From Piliocolobus tephrosceles (lineage: Eukaryota > Chordata > Mammalia > Primates > Cercopithecidae): 64,000 nt of DNA. The position numbers were made by a program, and so were the translations under genes. The stretch is from contig NC_045434.1 of assembly GCF_002776525.5 (NCBI RefSeq), forward strand, positions 195,730,678 to 195,794,677. Reading direction: 5' to 3'. A model generated the notes under the pieces. The model ran no database searches. It was given only the letters and a program-made list of their open reading frames with translations, and was not told the DNA's origin. Below are positions 9,361 through 20,800 of the stretch, piece by piece. Position 1 is the first letter of the stretch, and every line of letters starts with the position of its first letter.

Positions 9361-9672
9361 GTCGGGCACAGTGGCTCACACCTATAATCCCAGCACTTTG
9401 GGAGGCTAAGGCGGGCAGATCACCTGAGGGCGGGAGTTCAAGACCAGCCTGACCAACATGGAGAAACACCATCTCTACTAAAAAAAATACAAAATTAGCC
9501 AGGCGTGGTGGTGCGTACCTGTAATCCCAGCTACTCAGAAGGCTGAGGCAGGAGAATCGCTGGAACCCGGGAGGTGGAGGTTGCGGTGAGCCAAGATCAT
9601 GACATTGCACTGCAGCCTGGGCAACAAGAGCAAAACTCCGTCTAAACAAACAAACAAACAAACAAAAAAAAC
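9361..9672 (+). mobile_element. AluS-like
   Basis: Full length, ends in an (AAAC)n tail. Confidence 0.88.
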
Positions 9673-9689
9673 AGAGACCGCATTTAAGG

Positions 9690-9995
9690 GCCGGGTGCCA
9701 TGGCTCACACCTGTAATCCCAGCACTTTGGGAGGCCAAGGTGGGGGGATCACCTGAGGTCAGGAGTTCGAGACCAGCCTGGCCAACATGGCCAAATCCTG
9801 TCTCTGCTAAAAATACAAAAATTAGCTGGGCATGGTGGCACGTGCCTGTAATCCTAGCTACTTGGGAGGCTGAGGCAAGAGAATCGCTTGAACTGGGGAG
9901 GCAGAGGTTGCAGTGAGCCGAGATGCTACCACTGCACTCCAGCCTTAGTGACAGAGTGAGACTCCATGTAAAAAAAAAAAAAAAAACAGAAAAAA
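9690..9995 (+). mobile_element. AluS-like
   Basis: Full length, with poly(A) then an A/C-rich tail. Confidence 0.88.
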
Positions 9996-10239
9996 CAAAC
10001 AAAACATATATTTAAGCATCATTCCTGTGGTATTAAATACATTCACATTGTTGTACAACTATTGTCCATCCATCTCCAGACCTTTTTCATCTTCCCCAGC
10101 TGAAACTCCCTACCCATTCAACACTAACTCCCCAGTTCCCTCTGCCCCCAGCACCGGGCAACTACCATTCTAGTTTGTGTCTCTATGAATTTGACTATTC
10201 TAGAGATGTCATACAAGTGGAATATTACAATATTTGTCT

Positions 10240-10537
10240 CTCTTTTTTTTTTTTTGAGACAGGGTCTGGCTTTGTTGCCCAGGCTGGAGTGCAATGGCAC
10301 GATCTCGTCTCACTGCAGTTTCCACCTCCGAGGCTCAAGTGGTCCTCCCACCTCAGTCCCCCAGGTAACTAGGACTACAGGTGTGCACCACCACGCCTGG
10401 CTAATTTTTGTATTTTTAATAGGGATGGCTTTCACCATGTTGGCCAGGCTGGTCTTGAACTCCTGTGCTCAAGTGATCCACCCATCCTCGCCTCCCAAAT
10501 TGCTGGTACTACAGGCATGAGCCACCGCACCCGGGCT
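10240..10537 (-). mobile_element. Alu in L1M
   Basis: Full-length antisense Alu. The L1 continues on both sides. Confidence 0.88.
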
Positions 10538-10625
10538 GTTTGTCCTTTTGTGTCTAGCTTATTTCACTTAGCATAAGTTCTTCAAGGTTCATCCATGTTG
10601 CAGCATGTATAAGAATTTCCTTTCC

Positions 10626-10930
10626 TGGGCCGGGTGCAGTGGCTCACGCCTTCAATTTCAGCATTTTGGGAGGCCAAGGCGGGTGGATCACGAGGTCAGG
10701 AGATCGAGACCATCCTGGCAAACACGGTGAAACCCCGTCTCTACTAAAAAAAAAATACAAAAAAAATTACCCGGGTGCGGTGGCGGGCGCCTGTAGTCCC
10801 AGCTTCTCGGGAGGCTGAGGCAGGAGAATGGCGTGAACCTGGGAGGTGACGGAGCTTGCAGTGAGCGGAGATTGCGCCACTGCATTCCAGCCTGGATGAC
10901 AGAAGGAGACTCCATCTCAAAAAAACAAAA
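10626..10930 (+). mobile_element. AluY-like in L1M
   Basis: Full length. The target duplication 'aagaatttcctttcct' flanks it, beginning at about 10611 and 10930. Confidence 0.9.
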
Positions 10931-11307
10931 AGAATTTCCTTTCCTTTTTAAGGCTGAATAATATTCCATTGTATGTATATACCACATTTTGTTTAGTCAT
11001 TCATCCATTGGTAGACACTGGGATTGTTTCCACCTTTTGGCTATTGTGAATAATGCTGCTGTGAACATTGGTCTAAACATCGGAGTCTCTGCTCTCAATT
11101 AGTTTGGGTATGTATCCAGAGTGGAATTGCTGGGTCATGTGGTAATTTGATGTTTAATTTTTGGAGGAACCACCATACTGTTTTCCATAGCAGCTACACC
11201 ATTTTACATTCCCACCAGAAATGCACAAGGGTTCCAGTTTTTCCACATTATTGCCAACACTCGTTATTTTCTGGGGGAAGGGAGATTATTTTTAAATACA
11301 TATTGAG

Positions 11308-11520
11308 AGATTGAGTATCCCTAATCCAAAAATCCAAAACACTCCAAAATCTGAAAGTTGAGCACCAGGATGATACTTAAAGGAAATGCTCATTGGAGCA
11401 TTTCAGATTTTCGGATGAGGAATGCTTAACAGGTGAGTATAATGTATACAATCCACAATCCAGAATCCAAAACATTTCTGGACCCAGGCATTTCAGATAA
11501 GATGTTCAACCTTTCATAGC
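11308..11520. mobile_element. Short DNA-transposon relic (Tigger-type MITE)
   Basis: The left end 'ttgagtatccctaatcc' and the reverse of the right end 'aagatgttcaacc' are related, and the interior is palindromic ('atccaaaacactcc..gagcatttcagattttcgg'). This is typical of non-autonomous mariner/Tigger elements. Subfamily not assigned. Confidence 0.65.
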
Positions 11521-11738
11521 CATCCCAATAGGCCTAAGTCACAGGGAATTTTGAAATCTGGGTTAGACCACAGAGACTTTGTGGAGGGAGGGCCACAAGA
11601 TATGAGAGTTTATGGGCATACTTGGGTCCATCCACATCCCAGGCCTCTGAGAAACTAGAAGTGTGAAGCTGCTCAAGTCAGCCCTGGAGTTAGTCCCTGA
11701 CTTCTGATCCTGACCCCTTCCTGGCCTCTTCCCCGCAG
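11521..11738 (+). other. KDF1: KDF1 intron 1 end with splice acceptor
   Basis: Low-copy sequence ending in a pyrimidine-rich tract and 'ccccgcag' at 11731-11738, which fixes the 5' edge of the first coding exon. Confidence 0.8.
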
Positions 11739-14735
11739 GTGTCTGGCTGCTGCAAACCATGCAATGAGCCATGCCCCGCCCTGGACACCCCCGCCCAGCA
11801 TCTGGGCCTCCACGCTTGGGACCCTGGGAGCGGCCAACAGAGCTATGTCTGGAGACATATGATAAACCACCTCAGCCCCCACCAAGCCGCCGCACCCGTA
11901 GACCAGACCCCAAGGACCCTGGTCACCATGGGCCAGAGAGCATTACCTTCATCTCTGGCTCTGCTGAGCCGGCCACTGAGTCCCCTGCCTGCTGCCTGCT
12001 CTGGCGACCCTGGGTGTGGGAATGGTGCCGGGCTGCCTTCTGCTTCCGCCGCTGCCGGGATTGCCTCCAGCGCTGTGGAGCCTGTGTGCGGGGCTGCAGC
12101 CCCTGCCTTTCTACTGAGGACTCCACTGAGGGGGCTGCCGAAGCCAACTGGACCAAGGAGCACAATGGAGTGCCCCCTAGCCCTGACCGTGCACCCCCCA
12201 GCCGGCGGGATGGCCAGCGACTCAAGTCAACCATGGGCAGCAGCTTCAGCTACCCCGACGTTAAGCTCAAAGGCATCCCTGTGTATCCCTATCCCAGGGC
12301 CACCTCCCTGGCCCCTGATGTGGACTCCTGCTGCAAGGAGCCACTGGCTGATCCCCCACCCATGCGACACAGCCTGCCCAGCACCCTTGTCAGTAGTCCT
12401 CGTGGCTCCGAGGAGTACTACTCTTTCCATGAGTCGGACCTGGACCTGCCCGAGATGGGCAGTGGCTCCATGTCGAGCCGAGAGATTGATGTGCTCATCT
12501 TCAAGAAGCTGACAGAGCTGTTCAGCGTACACCAGATCGATGAGCTGGCCAAGTGCACATCAGACACTGTGTTCCTGGAGAAGACCAGTAAGATCTCGGA
12601 CCTTATCAGCAGCATCACGCAGGACTACCACCTGGATGAGCAGGATGCTGAGGGCCGCCTGGTACGCGGGATCATTCGCATTAGTACCCGAAAGAGCCGT
12701 GCTCGCCCACAGACCTTGGAGGGTCGTTCAACTCGGGCTGCTGCCCCCATCACTGCTGCCCCTGACAGTGGCCATGAGACCATGGTGGGCTCAGGTCTCA
12801 GCCAGGATGGTAGGTGGGGGCCCCATGGGGCTGAGGGGCAGAGTAAGGGAGGCTCTGGCCAGGGGAGGGTTGGAATGGGGTCTTTGGCCACTGTGGGTGT
12901 ACCCCTCAGCCAGTCCCTGCCCTTCCTCCTCCTTTCTGTCAACTCGTGGATTCCCCCTCCCCAGCTCCCACTCTGGCCCTTCCCGGTGAGGTCTGAGCAA
13001 GGCTGAGAGAGGCATGCAGACCCTGGGAGAGCTCTCTGGCCATCGCTGCTGTCCCCAGAAAGGACGAGGTTCCCTCTGCATTCAACAAGTTTTCCCAAAA
13101 GGCTCCTCTCCCCTGCTGTCTCATGCCAGAGTAGCTTCTAGGCCTGGTCTGGTTAACAGGACCTAGGGACCCACATGAACTTGGACCTCTGACCTGTTCT
13201 GGGCTAACCAAAACTCCTGCTGATCCATCACTCTGCGCATGCACACATTGTCTATGTGTCTTTTTTGAAGCATTATTTTTCTAGCCCTGCCCAGGAGTGA
13301 GTGGCTCCTCCCTCATCAAGCTGGGAACAGAAGTAGGAAATGGGGTTGAAAGAACGTGCTAATGACCACTGCCTGCCTCACGTTCCCTCCCTAGAGCTGA
13401 CAGTGCAGATCTCCCAGGAGACGACTGCAGATGCCATCGCCCGGAAGCTGAGGCCTTATGGAGCTCCAGGTGTGGTCCTGACCTAACGAGGGGTGTCGAG
13501 GGTGGGGGACTACTCTAGGGGCCCCTTACATGCTCCTCTCCCAGCTTTCTCTTGGAGTGGTGAGGATGACATCAAAAAGGGATGGGGGCCTAAGCAGCCA
13601 CAGACCCATCTCCATCCAGCAAGCTGACTTGAAGTGGGTGCAGGTGCCCAGAACAGGCAAGCTGAAAGTGATCAGACCCCACACCCAGATGACTAGGAAA
13701 GTAGTGGGTGGAGAACCATCCAGCATGGTGCTGGAAAGGCACCCCGTGTGGTTCTGTTGTGGTCTTACTGCCCTTGACAACAACCCCCTGGGAGTGGGAT
13801 CATTATCCTTTTACAGAAAGGGAGGCTAGGGCTCAGAGAGGTCAATAAACTGAGTGGGTCATCCAGCCAGGATCAGACTGACCCAGGCTCAAGTCCCACT
13901 CTGCTCCTTCTCAGCAGGCTTCTCCCTGGTCGTGGGATCTGGATAACCTCCTTCCCCTGAGCCTGTTTCCTCCTCTCCTCTCCTTCCCACCAGGGTACCC
14001 AGCCAGCCATGACTCATCCTTCCAGGGCACCGACACAGACTCATCGGGGGCACCCTTGCTCCAGGTGTACTGCTAACCCCTGCCAGGCCCAGCTGCCACA
14101 CCGTTTCTGGGAGAAGCACAGCCTACAGAATGAAGAGGGGGACCAGGAACCCCTGCGGGAGGGGCTGGGCCTTAGACCTGAAGCAGTGCCCACTCTGGCT
14201 CCTCCTGCCTTGGCTGACTGGTTCCTGGACCATGTGCATTTCACTGGGCCATGGGGTCTACATCTCCTTGCATCCCCAGCTGGTCTGATCCCTGCCTGGG
14301 CCTCTTCCTTCCTGCTCATGGTCTTCAGCTGGCCTGATCATGGAAAGTAAGGACTTAGGCATTACCTTCTGGGAGTGAACCCTGACTCCATCCCCGTATC
14401 GCCATCCTTACCGATCATACAAACTTCTCTCTCCCTGGGGGAATTCAACGACTAAAAGAAGCTTATCTTAAATATATTGTATTGGGGGGTGGGCAGGGCC
14501 CACTCTATGTTATGTTAAGCAGTTGGTTCTGGTTCTTGGCTGATGTTCTGTATGTTAACATGACCATAGTTTTAAGGACAAAGGTAATTGGTATCTGCCT
14601 GCTTATCTTGGCTGTCCTTTCTCTCCCGTCTGCCTCACTTAACTGCTGCGCAGAGCGGGAGACAGGATATAGGTGTCCAGCCTGGCTTAGTGCTCTGCAA
14701 TTGAAGTAGGAAGAATAAAATGGGAGTAGTGCCCC
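11739..14735 (+). CDS. KDF1: KDF1, keratinocyte differentiation factor 1 (gene span of the three coding exons)
   Basis: KDF1 (C1orf172) is a vertebrate epidermal factor that restrains progenitor proliferation and promotes keratinocyte differentiation and tooth and skin development. Human missense change F251L causes ectodermal dysplasia. Joining 11771-12809, 13395-13469 and 13994-14076 gives 398 residues, the human length, and I recognise the protein throughout. The N-terminus is proline/arginine rich. Residues 74-112 hold ten cysteines. A Ser/Pro-rich middle follows, then the conserved block at about 236-313, with Phe251 intact. All introns have GT-AG ends and keep the frame. The non-coding first exon is not identified. 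The gene is tail to tail with NUDC. Confidence 0.96.
11759..11862 (+). promoter_or_regulatory. KDF1: Two upstream start codons overlapping the KDF1 start
   Basis: ATG-CAA-TGA at 11759-11767 is a two-codon upstream ORF. Its stop overlaps a second ATG at 11764, which opens an out-of-frame 32-codon ORF ending at 11862, past the KDF1 ATG at 11771. The first ATG has A at -3 and the main ATG has G at -3. Such an arrangement can lower or condition translation by leaky scanning or reinitiation. That function is inference. Confidence 0.55.
11771..12809 (+). CDS. KDF1: KDF1 coding exon 1 (residues 1-346 plus one base)
   Basis: Starts at ATG 11771, which matches the known N-terminus. Ends at 12809 before 'gtaggt'; the last base begins a Glu codon completed in the next exon. 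The exon is unusually large and carries nearly all of the protein. Reading on past the donor gives an intron-derived tail to 13006 that I regard as an artefact. Confidence 0.96.
13395..13469 (+). CDS. KDF1: KDF1 coding exon 2
   Basis: 75 bases between 'ccctag' and 'gtgtgg', in phase 1 at both ends. Encodes the ELTVQISQETTADAIARKL segment and a following few residues. Confidence 0.95.
13800..13905. mobile_element. MIR fragment in the last KDF1 intron
   Basis: 'cattatccttttacagaaag' followed by 'gctcagagaggtcaataaactg' matches the MIR core in order. Confidence 0.65.
13994..14076 (+). CDS. KDF1: KDF1 last coding exon part
   Basis: Begins after 'cccaccag', completes a split Gly codon and encodes the Ser/Thr-rich C-terminus ending in Val-Tyr-Cys with a TAA stop at 14074-14076. 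Confidence 0.95.
14077..14735 (+). other. KDF1: KDF1 3' UTR
   Basis: Low-copy sequence from the stop codon to just past a polyadenylation signal at 14714-14719. The exact cleavage point is not visible. Confidence 0.7.
14714..14719 (+). terminator. KDF1: Likely KDF1 poly(A) signal (AATAAA)
   Basis: The first canonical hexamer after the stop codon, 638 bases downstream, before repeats begin. Confidence 0.65.
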
Positions 14736-15016
14736 CATTTCAGGTTCACTGTGAGTTCCAGGAGATAAAGAACCAAGCACAGAGTCTGTGCCTGAGAAAG
14801 GTTGGATAAATGGTTTCCGACACTGTTCGAGAGGTTCTTCGAGGGAGACCTGTCTGAACTGCCTCTGCTCTCCCAGTCCACTGCCTGCAGGGTGGCCTGC
14901 TTCTGCCCAGCCCCCAGTTTCCCCAAAGCCCTGATCATTTGTTGGCCCTACCCAGCCTTGGACCTGCTGCTCCTCTCCTCCTCTCTCTGTGGTGGTAATA
15001 GAGCACTGTGGTTTTC

Positions 15017-15329
15017 TTTTTTTTTTTTTTTTTTTTTTTTTGAGATGGAGTTTTTGCTCTTGTTGCCCAGGCTGCTGGAGTGCAATGGCGCTATCTCGGC
15101 TCACCGCAACCTCTGCCTCTCGGGTTCAAGCGATTCTCCTACCTTAGTTTCCCGAGCAGCTAGGATTATAGGCATGAGCCACCATGCCTGGCTAATTTTG
15201 TATTTTTTAGTAGAGACAGGGTTTCTCCATGTTGGTCAGGCTGGTCTTGAACTCCTGACCTCAGGCGATCTGCCCACCTCGGCCTCCCAAAGTTGCTGGG
15301 ATTACAGGTGTGAGCCACCGTGCCCAGCC
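15017..15329 (-). mobile_element. Alu
   Basis: Full-length antisense AluS/Y-like, bounded by 'gcactgtggttttc' at 15003-15016 and 15330-15343. Confidence 0.92.
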
Positions 15330-15343
15330 AGCACTGTGGTTTT

Positions 15344-16050
15344 CACCAGTATCTTGGCTTTTCCAATAACCTTGGAGAAGGGACATTATATTTCACAGAG
15401 AGGAAACCTGGGGCTCACAGTGAGGTCAAGGAACTTAGTGGGACACGCAGTTAGTAACTGTGGCTCTGGCCTTGCTGGGGCAGACGCAGAATCCCTTCTT
15501 TAGGTATCAGAGCCCATGAGTTGAGAAGGATCCTACTTGGCTGCTCCTCACACACAGGCTTATCTACTGGTCCTCTTTCAGCAGAGAGGCCACGGCAGGC
15601 CCACCAGCCCATTCTTAATTAACAAACCAGCTGGAAGGTGTTGATCCAGCTCCCACATGACCGGCTGCCCACACCGCCCTTTTTATTGTTCTAAAAGGCA
15701 CCCTTTGGAAAGTAACTACTAGACAAACTGTTCTTGTTTGTCCAGTTTCCTAAGGGAAACAGGATGATCTCTCGGGACTATGAACGTAGGGTCCAGTTCT
15801 AATTCCAGGCTCTGCTGTCACATGTGGGTGGCCTCCACAAGACTAAAATGATCACAGGGCAGAATAGGAGTAGAGTGGGAGTCACACCACAAACCCTCCA
15901 CTCTAGCCTCAGCCCTAGAGCACCATTTTCCAAACCTAGCCTTGTAAACCACTATTTGCATTCCCAGAAAAAAAAGGTTTAGCAAGTCTGGAAAAGTGAC
16001 AAAGCTATGTACTACATAGCCTCTCTGAAATCTCTAACAAGCTATTCTGA
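15344..16050. other. Low-copy spacer between KDF1 and NUDC
   Basis: About 700 bases. A MIR-like core may be present near 15390-15500. I see no gene. Both neighbouring genes end toward this spacer. Confidence 0.5.
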
Positions 16051-16212
16051 ATTTCTTTTTTTTCCCGAGACAATCTCGCTCTATGGCCCAGGCTGGAGTG
16101 CAGTGGCGGATCGCAACCTCCGCCTCCCAGGTTCAAGTGATTCGTCTGCCTCAGTCTCCCAAATAACTGTGATTACAGGCAGGTGCCACCACACTCGGCT
16201 AACTTTTTTATT
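16051..16212 (-). mobile_element. Alu, truncated
   Basis: Left-arm half of an antisense Alu, broken at its middle T-run by the next Alu. Confidence 0.82.
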
Positions 16213-16485
16213 TTTGAGACAGTCTTGCTCTGTTGCTCAGGCTGGAGTGCAGTGGCGCGATCTTGCCTCGCTGCAAGCTCTGCCTCCCTGGTTCGTGCTT
16301 CTGCCTCAGCCTCCCGGTAGCTGGGACTACAGGCGCCCGCCACCACGCCCAGCTATTTTTTTGTATTTTTAGTAGACGGGGTTTCACCATGTTAGCCAGG
16401 ATGGTCTCAATCTCCTGACCTCGTGATGCACCCGCCTTGGCCTTCCAAAGTGCTGGGATTACAGGCGTGAGCTACTGTGTCCAGC
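16213..16485 (-). mobile_element. AluY-like
   Basis: Nearly complete antisense young Alu, fused to the preceding fragment. Confidence 0.85.
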
Positions 16486-16985
16486 TACTCTGAAATTCTA
16501 AAAAAAGACATCTGTGTTCCAGAAACTTAGGGGCCAGAGAACTAAGCACTCACAGCAAGTCAACCTAGACATTCTTGCTATAACCTCTGTGGCCCAAGCA
16601 TTCTGACCTCCACCCTCTAGCCAAAGTGGGGCAAGGGTCAGCTCTGTGGGCTGGATCTGAGCAAAGGGGAGCACCTCTTCAGCCCTGGGAGCTGGCTTTG
16701 AGAAGGCCTAGAATCTGCAGACGTCCACGTCAGAAATAAAAACGAGGCCTCACTGGACTTTACTCTGTCATCCTGGTAAGGTCCCTGTACCACACACACA
16801 CCAGATCTGAGGCCTGAGCTGTCCTCCTGGTACCCCTCCCAAGCCAGGCAGTGTCACCTTGGCCCATGCTGCTCTTCTGTCCTGGTACACAGTAGTCTCT
16901 AGTTTGAAGAATACTTGATTCACGGCTAAAGGGCAGACCCGCTGCAGTGGGCAGTGAAAATCAGATCAACAAGTCCAGCGGTGTT
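16486..16985. other. Low-copy spacer
   Basis: 500 bases between KDF1 and NUDC with no gene or clear repeat seen. Confidence 0.5.
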
Positions 16986-17001
16986 AAAACTCTGTTGGGT
17001 C

Positions 17002-17253
17002 GGCCGGGCGCGATGGCTCAAGCCTGTAATCCCAGCACTTTGGGAGGCCGAGACGGGTGGATCACGAGGTCAGGAGATCGAGACCATCCTGGCTAACACG
17101 GTGAAACCCCATCTCTATTAAAAATACAAAAAATTAGCCGGGCGAGGTGGTGGGCGCCTGTAGTCCCAGCTACTGGGGAGGCTGAGGCAGGAGAATGGCG
17201 TAAACCCGGGAGGCGGAGCTTGCAGTGAGCTGAGATCCGGCCACTGCAAAAAC
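17002..17253 (+). mobile_element. AluY, Old World monkey type, 3'-truncated
   Basis: Near-consensus, but it stops at 'ccactgc' and goes directly to a short 'aaaaac' end, lacking the last 30-odd bases. The target duplication 'aaaactctgttgggtc' (16986-17001) recurs with one change at 17254-17269. Confidence 0.92.
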
Positions 17254-17363
17254 AAAACTCTGCTGGGTCATGCACCCCTTTGAGAATCTGACACGTGTTC
17301 TGGTCTCCGTAGCCAGAAAAACTCAACCTTTGCTCAGAAACATACATAGACTAAATGCCTTGC

Positions 17364-17661
17364 TTTATTTATTTTTTTGAGATGGAGTCTCACTCTGTCA
17401 CCCAGGCTAGAGTACAGTGGTGCAATCTGGGCTCACTGCAACCTCTGCCTCCCAGGTTCAAGCAATTCTCCTGCCTCAGCCTCCCAAGTAGCTGTGATTA
17501 CAGGTGTGCACCACCACACCCGGCTAATTTTTGTATTTTTAGTAGAGACTGGGTTTCTCCATGTTGGTCAAGCTGGTCTCAAACTCCTGACGTCAGGTGA
17601 TCCGCCCCCCTCAGCCTCCCAAAGTGCTGGGATTACAGGCGTGAACCACCACACCCGGCCA
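17364..17661 (-). mobile_element. AluS-like
   Basis: Full-length antisense copy. Confidence 0.9.
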
Positions 17662-17765
17662 AGCCCTGTTTTAATCTTCACTTTAAGTAATGAGAAACTG
17701 AGGCCCAGAGAGGGCAAGGATTTGCCCTAGGTCACACGGCAGAATCTGGGCTAGAAGCCAAACTC
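17662..17765. mobile_element. MIR fragment
   Basis: 'atgagaaactgaggcccagag' and 'ggatttgccctaggtcacac' are MIR core phrases. Confidence 0.75.
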
Positions 17766-17834
17766 CCAGTTCCCAGCAGCAGCCGTAAGAGGCCTGTGCC
17801 CCAGAGAAAGGCCAGAGGCAAGAGAGGACACAGA

Positions 17835-20800
17835 AGGAGCTGGGCAAATTGTTTTAATGTGTAACAGTAGGCCAACTGGGGAGGACAAGGCCCCAAACCC
17901 CAGCCTTTCTCCTGATGCCCTGGGACCTGTGTGCCTGGGACATTTCCATGCCTGCCCCAAGCCCCGAGGCCCACAAGTCCCAGAGAAGAGTGGGAAAGTA
18001 AGTTGGGTAGTTGCAGCTCAGCCCCAAGAGTTCAGGGAGGAAAAAACAGGGGCTAGTTGAATTTAGCCTTGGAAAAATCCATCTCCGGATGCTGATCCAT
18101 GAACCTGGAGAAAGGGAAGCAAGAAGATGAAACAACTCATCCTTCTCTTCTAAAGCTGTCCCTTCTCCCAGCACCCCTGTGTCAAGTCTAATCTCTTTAG
18201 ACCTCAGCAATACCGAGCCAGGCTGGGCAAGAGCAGTGCCCAGGGTATCTGAGACCCATTTGAGCCCCGAGGTTGGAAGCTGAGGCGCCAACACTGGCAC
18301 TGTTTTCCTGTAGGTGGCAATGACCCGCCTGTTACCCCTTCCCTCCTATCATGAGCCATGAGTCGGCCTTGCCCTCAAGATGACCTCAGCAAGTGATAAG
18401 AGTAGACAAGCCAAAGCCATAAAGCCATAAACATGGCTGGAAAGGGGGCAGGGCAGCTCCTGAGGCAGCTCAGTGATCCACTCACTGCTGTCACTGAAAT
18501 CTAAGTCCCCAGGCACCCACCCTCCCCCAACCCCTCTTGCTCACTTTTTCAGAATCTCCTGTTTCTTCTGTTCGTCTGAGGTTGGCAGCCCCATGGACTT
18601 CTGTCTCTGGTCATACATCATCTTTTCCACCATGCTGCGAGTCTCACTGTCCAGGTCTGACAGCTGAGGGCAGGCAGTGACAGGAACTGGTGAAGCTCTG
18701 GAAACACCTAGGCCCCTCACCCTCCTGCTGAAGCTCTCCCAACCAGCCAGGGCTCACCTTGGAATTCTCAGGGTTAATCTTCTTGGTATTGATCTCAGGG
18801 TCACCGGACACCAAGCGGCTCCACCACTCCATCTTATTGATCTGTGAAGAGAACAACCAGGGGGTGGGAGGTGGCCTGCTCTGTGCACCAGGAATCACCC
18901 CTTAACCCTTTCACAACCAAACTCTCTCCCATCCACATCCTGCACCTGAGACCCCTGCAGGCCTATACTGGGTCCAGAGGTACAAGACTCTGCCTTTCCT
19001 GCAGCTAGGGGAGACACAGAGGCAAACAGTTACAAATCAGTGTGATAACGGAAACAAGACAGCAGAAAGGGAGATATTCATCCAGGGTGGAGGGAGAAAA
19101 GTTTGGAAGTGCCACTTGGGCTGAGCCCTAAGACACAAAGTAGTATTCCAGATTTAAAATGGGAAGAAAATTTTCTTTTTTTTTTTTTTTGAGACGGAGT
19201 CTTGCTCTTCTTGTCCAGGTTGGAGTGCTGTGGCACCATCTCGGCTCACTGCAACCTCTGCATCCCAGGTTCAAGCAATTCTCTGGCCTCAGCCTCCCAA
19301 GTAGCTGGGATTATAGACATGCACCACCCACCACACCAGATGGACTTTTGTATTTTTAGTAGAGACAGGGCTTCACCATATTGGGCCAGGCTGGTCTCAA
19401 ACTCCTGACCTCAGGTGATCTGCCTGCTTCAGTCTCTGAAAGTGTTGGGATTACAGGCGTGAGCCACCGCGTGCAGTGGTGCAGTCTCAGCTCACTGCAA
19501 CCTCCGCCTCCTGGGTTCAAGTGATTCTCCTGCCTTAGCCTCCCAAGTAGCTGGGATTACAGGCGCCTGCCACCATGCCCAGCTAATTTTTTTGTATTTT
19601 TAGTAGAAATGGGGTTTGCCATGTTGGCCAGGTTGGTCTCGAACTCCTGACCTCGTGATCTGCCCACCTCAGCCTCCCAAAGCACTGGGATTCCAGGCAT
19701 GAGCCCCACGCCCAGCCTGAAAAAATTTTTAAGCAGGGAAGTGCCAGGCGTGGTAGCTCCTACCTCTAATCCCAACACTCTGGGAAGCCAAGGCAAGAAG
19801 ATCCCTTGAGCTCAGGAGTTTCAGACCAGCTTGAGCAACATGAGACCCTGTCTCTACAAAAAACATTTAAAAATTAGCCAGGAAGGGTGGCACTCACAGT
19901 TACTCAGGAAGCTGAGGTGGGAGGGTCGTTTGAGCTCGGGAGGTCAAGGCTGCAGTAAGCCGTGATTGCGCCACTGCATTCCAGCCTGGGTTGAGTACAA
20001 GACCCTGTCTCAAAAAATAATAAATTAAAAAGGCAGGGAAAGAGCCGGGAGTGGTGGCTCATGCCTGTAATCCCAGCACTCTGGAAGGCCAAGGCAGGTG
20101 AATCACGAGGTCAGGAGATCGAGATCATCCTGGCTAACACAGTGAAACCCCGTCTCTACTAAAAAATACCAAAAAAAAAAAAAAAAAAAAAAAGCTGGCC
20201 ATGGTAGCGGGAGCCTGTAGTCCCAGCTACTCTGGAGGCTGAGGGAGGAGAATGGTGTGAACCCGGGAGGCGGAGTTTGCAGTGAGCTGAGATCGCGCCA
20301 CTGCACTCCAGCCTGGGCCAGAAAGCAAGTACAGAGGCATGGAGGGGTGAGTGAGGGCAGCCAGTGCCAGTCGGGCAAGCTGGGACAGGGTCTTATGTGC
20401 CCTGAGAAGCTCTCCTCAGACTCTTGGCCCTTTTCAGAGACCACCTTTATTTACTGGTGTCTGTGTCCCACCTCTCTGTAAAGGCAGTGAGGTTGAGAAT
20501 GTAGGCTTCCTGAGTGCACAGATTTTCCTATGTTTTGTTCACTGTTCTCTCTCCAGCACTTAGAACAAGAACAGTACCAGGCACAGAGTAGGTGTTCAAG
20601 TATTTGATGAACTGAATCCATGTACAGACCTAGTGAAAAAGAAGTGGCTTTAGAACCTAAGACTTTCGCCAGGCGTGGTGGCTCAAGCCTGTAATCCCAA
20701 CACTTTCAGGGGCCGAGACGGGCGGATCACGAGGTCAGGAGATCGAGACCATCCTGGCTAACACGGTGAAACCGTCTCTACTAAAAATACAAAAAACTAG

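Larger units (their letters stand above)
9996..11290 (-). mobile_element. L1M-type LINE 3' end, antisense, split by two Alus
   Basis: Pieces at about 10005-10239, 10538-10625 and 10931-11290 are, in reverse, the end of L1 ORF2 and the 3' UTR of an old mammalian L1. Recognisable phrases include the reverse of 'ggaatattattcagcc' and of 'ggtggaagcaa'. Truncated and inactive. Confidence 0.85.

Noticed and set aside
9029..9661. Long minus-strand open frame of about 210 codons
   Set aside because: Made entirely of Alu antisense sequence and N. Open frames with the 'SLALSPRLECSG' theme recur throughout the window and are Alu artefacts.
11739..12512. Second long plus-strand frame over KDF1 exon 1
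   Set aside because: A different frame over a GC-rich real coding exon. The KDF1 frame matches a known protein and this one does not.
11771..13006. 411-codon continuous KDF1 frame
   Set aside because: It reads through the splice donor at 12810 into the intron. The spliced form matches the known 398-residue protein.
12625..13244. Minus-strand frames opposite KDF1
   Set aside because: Shadows of a GC-rich coding exon with no recognisable protein content.
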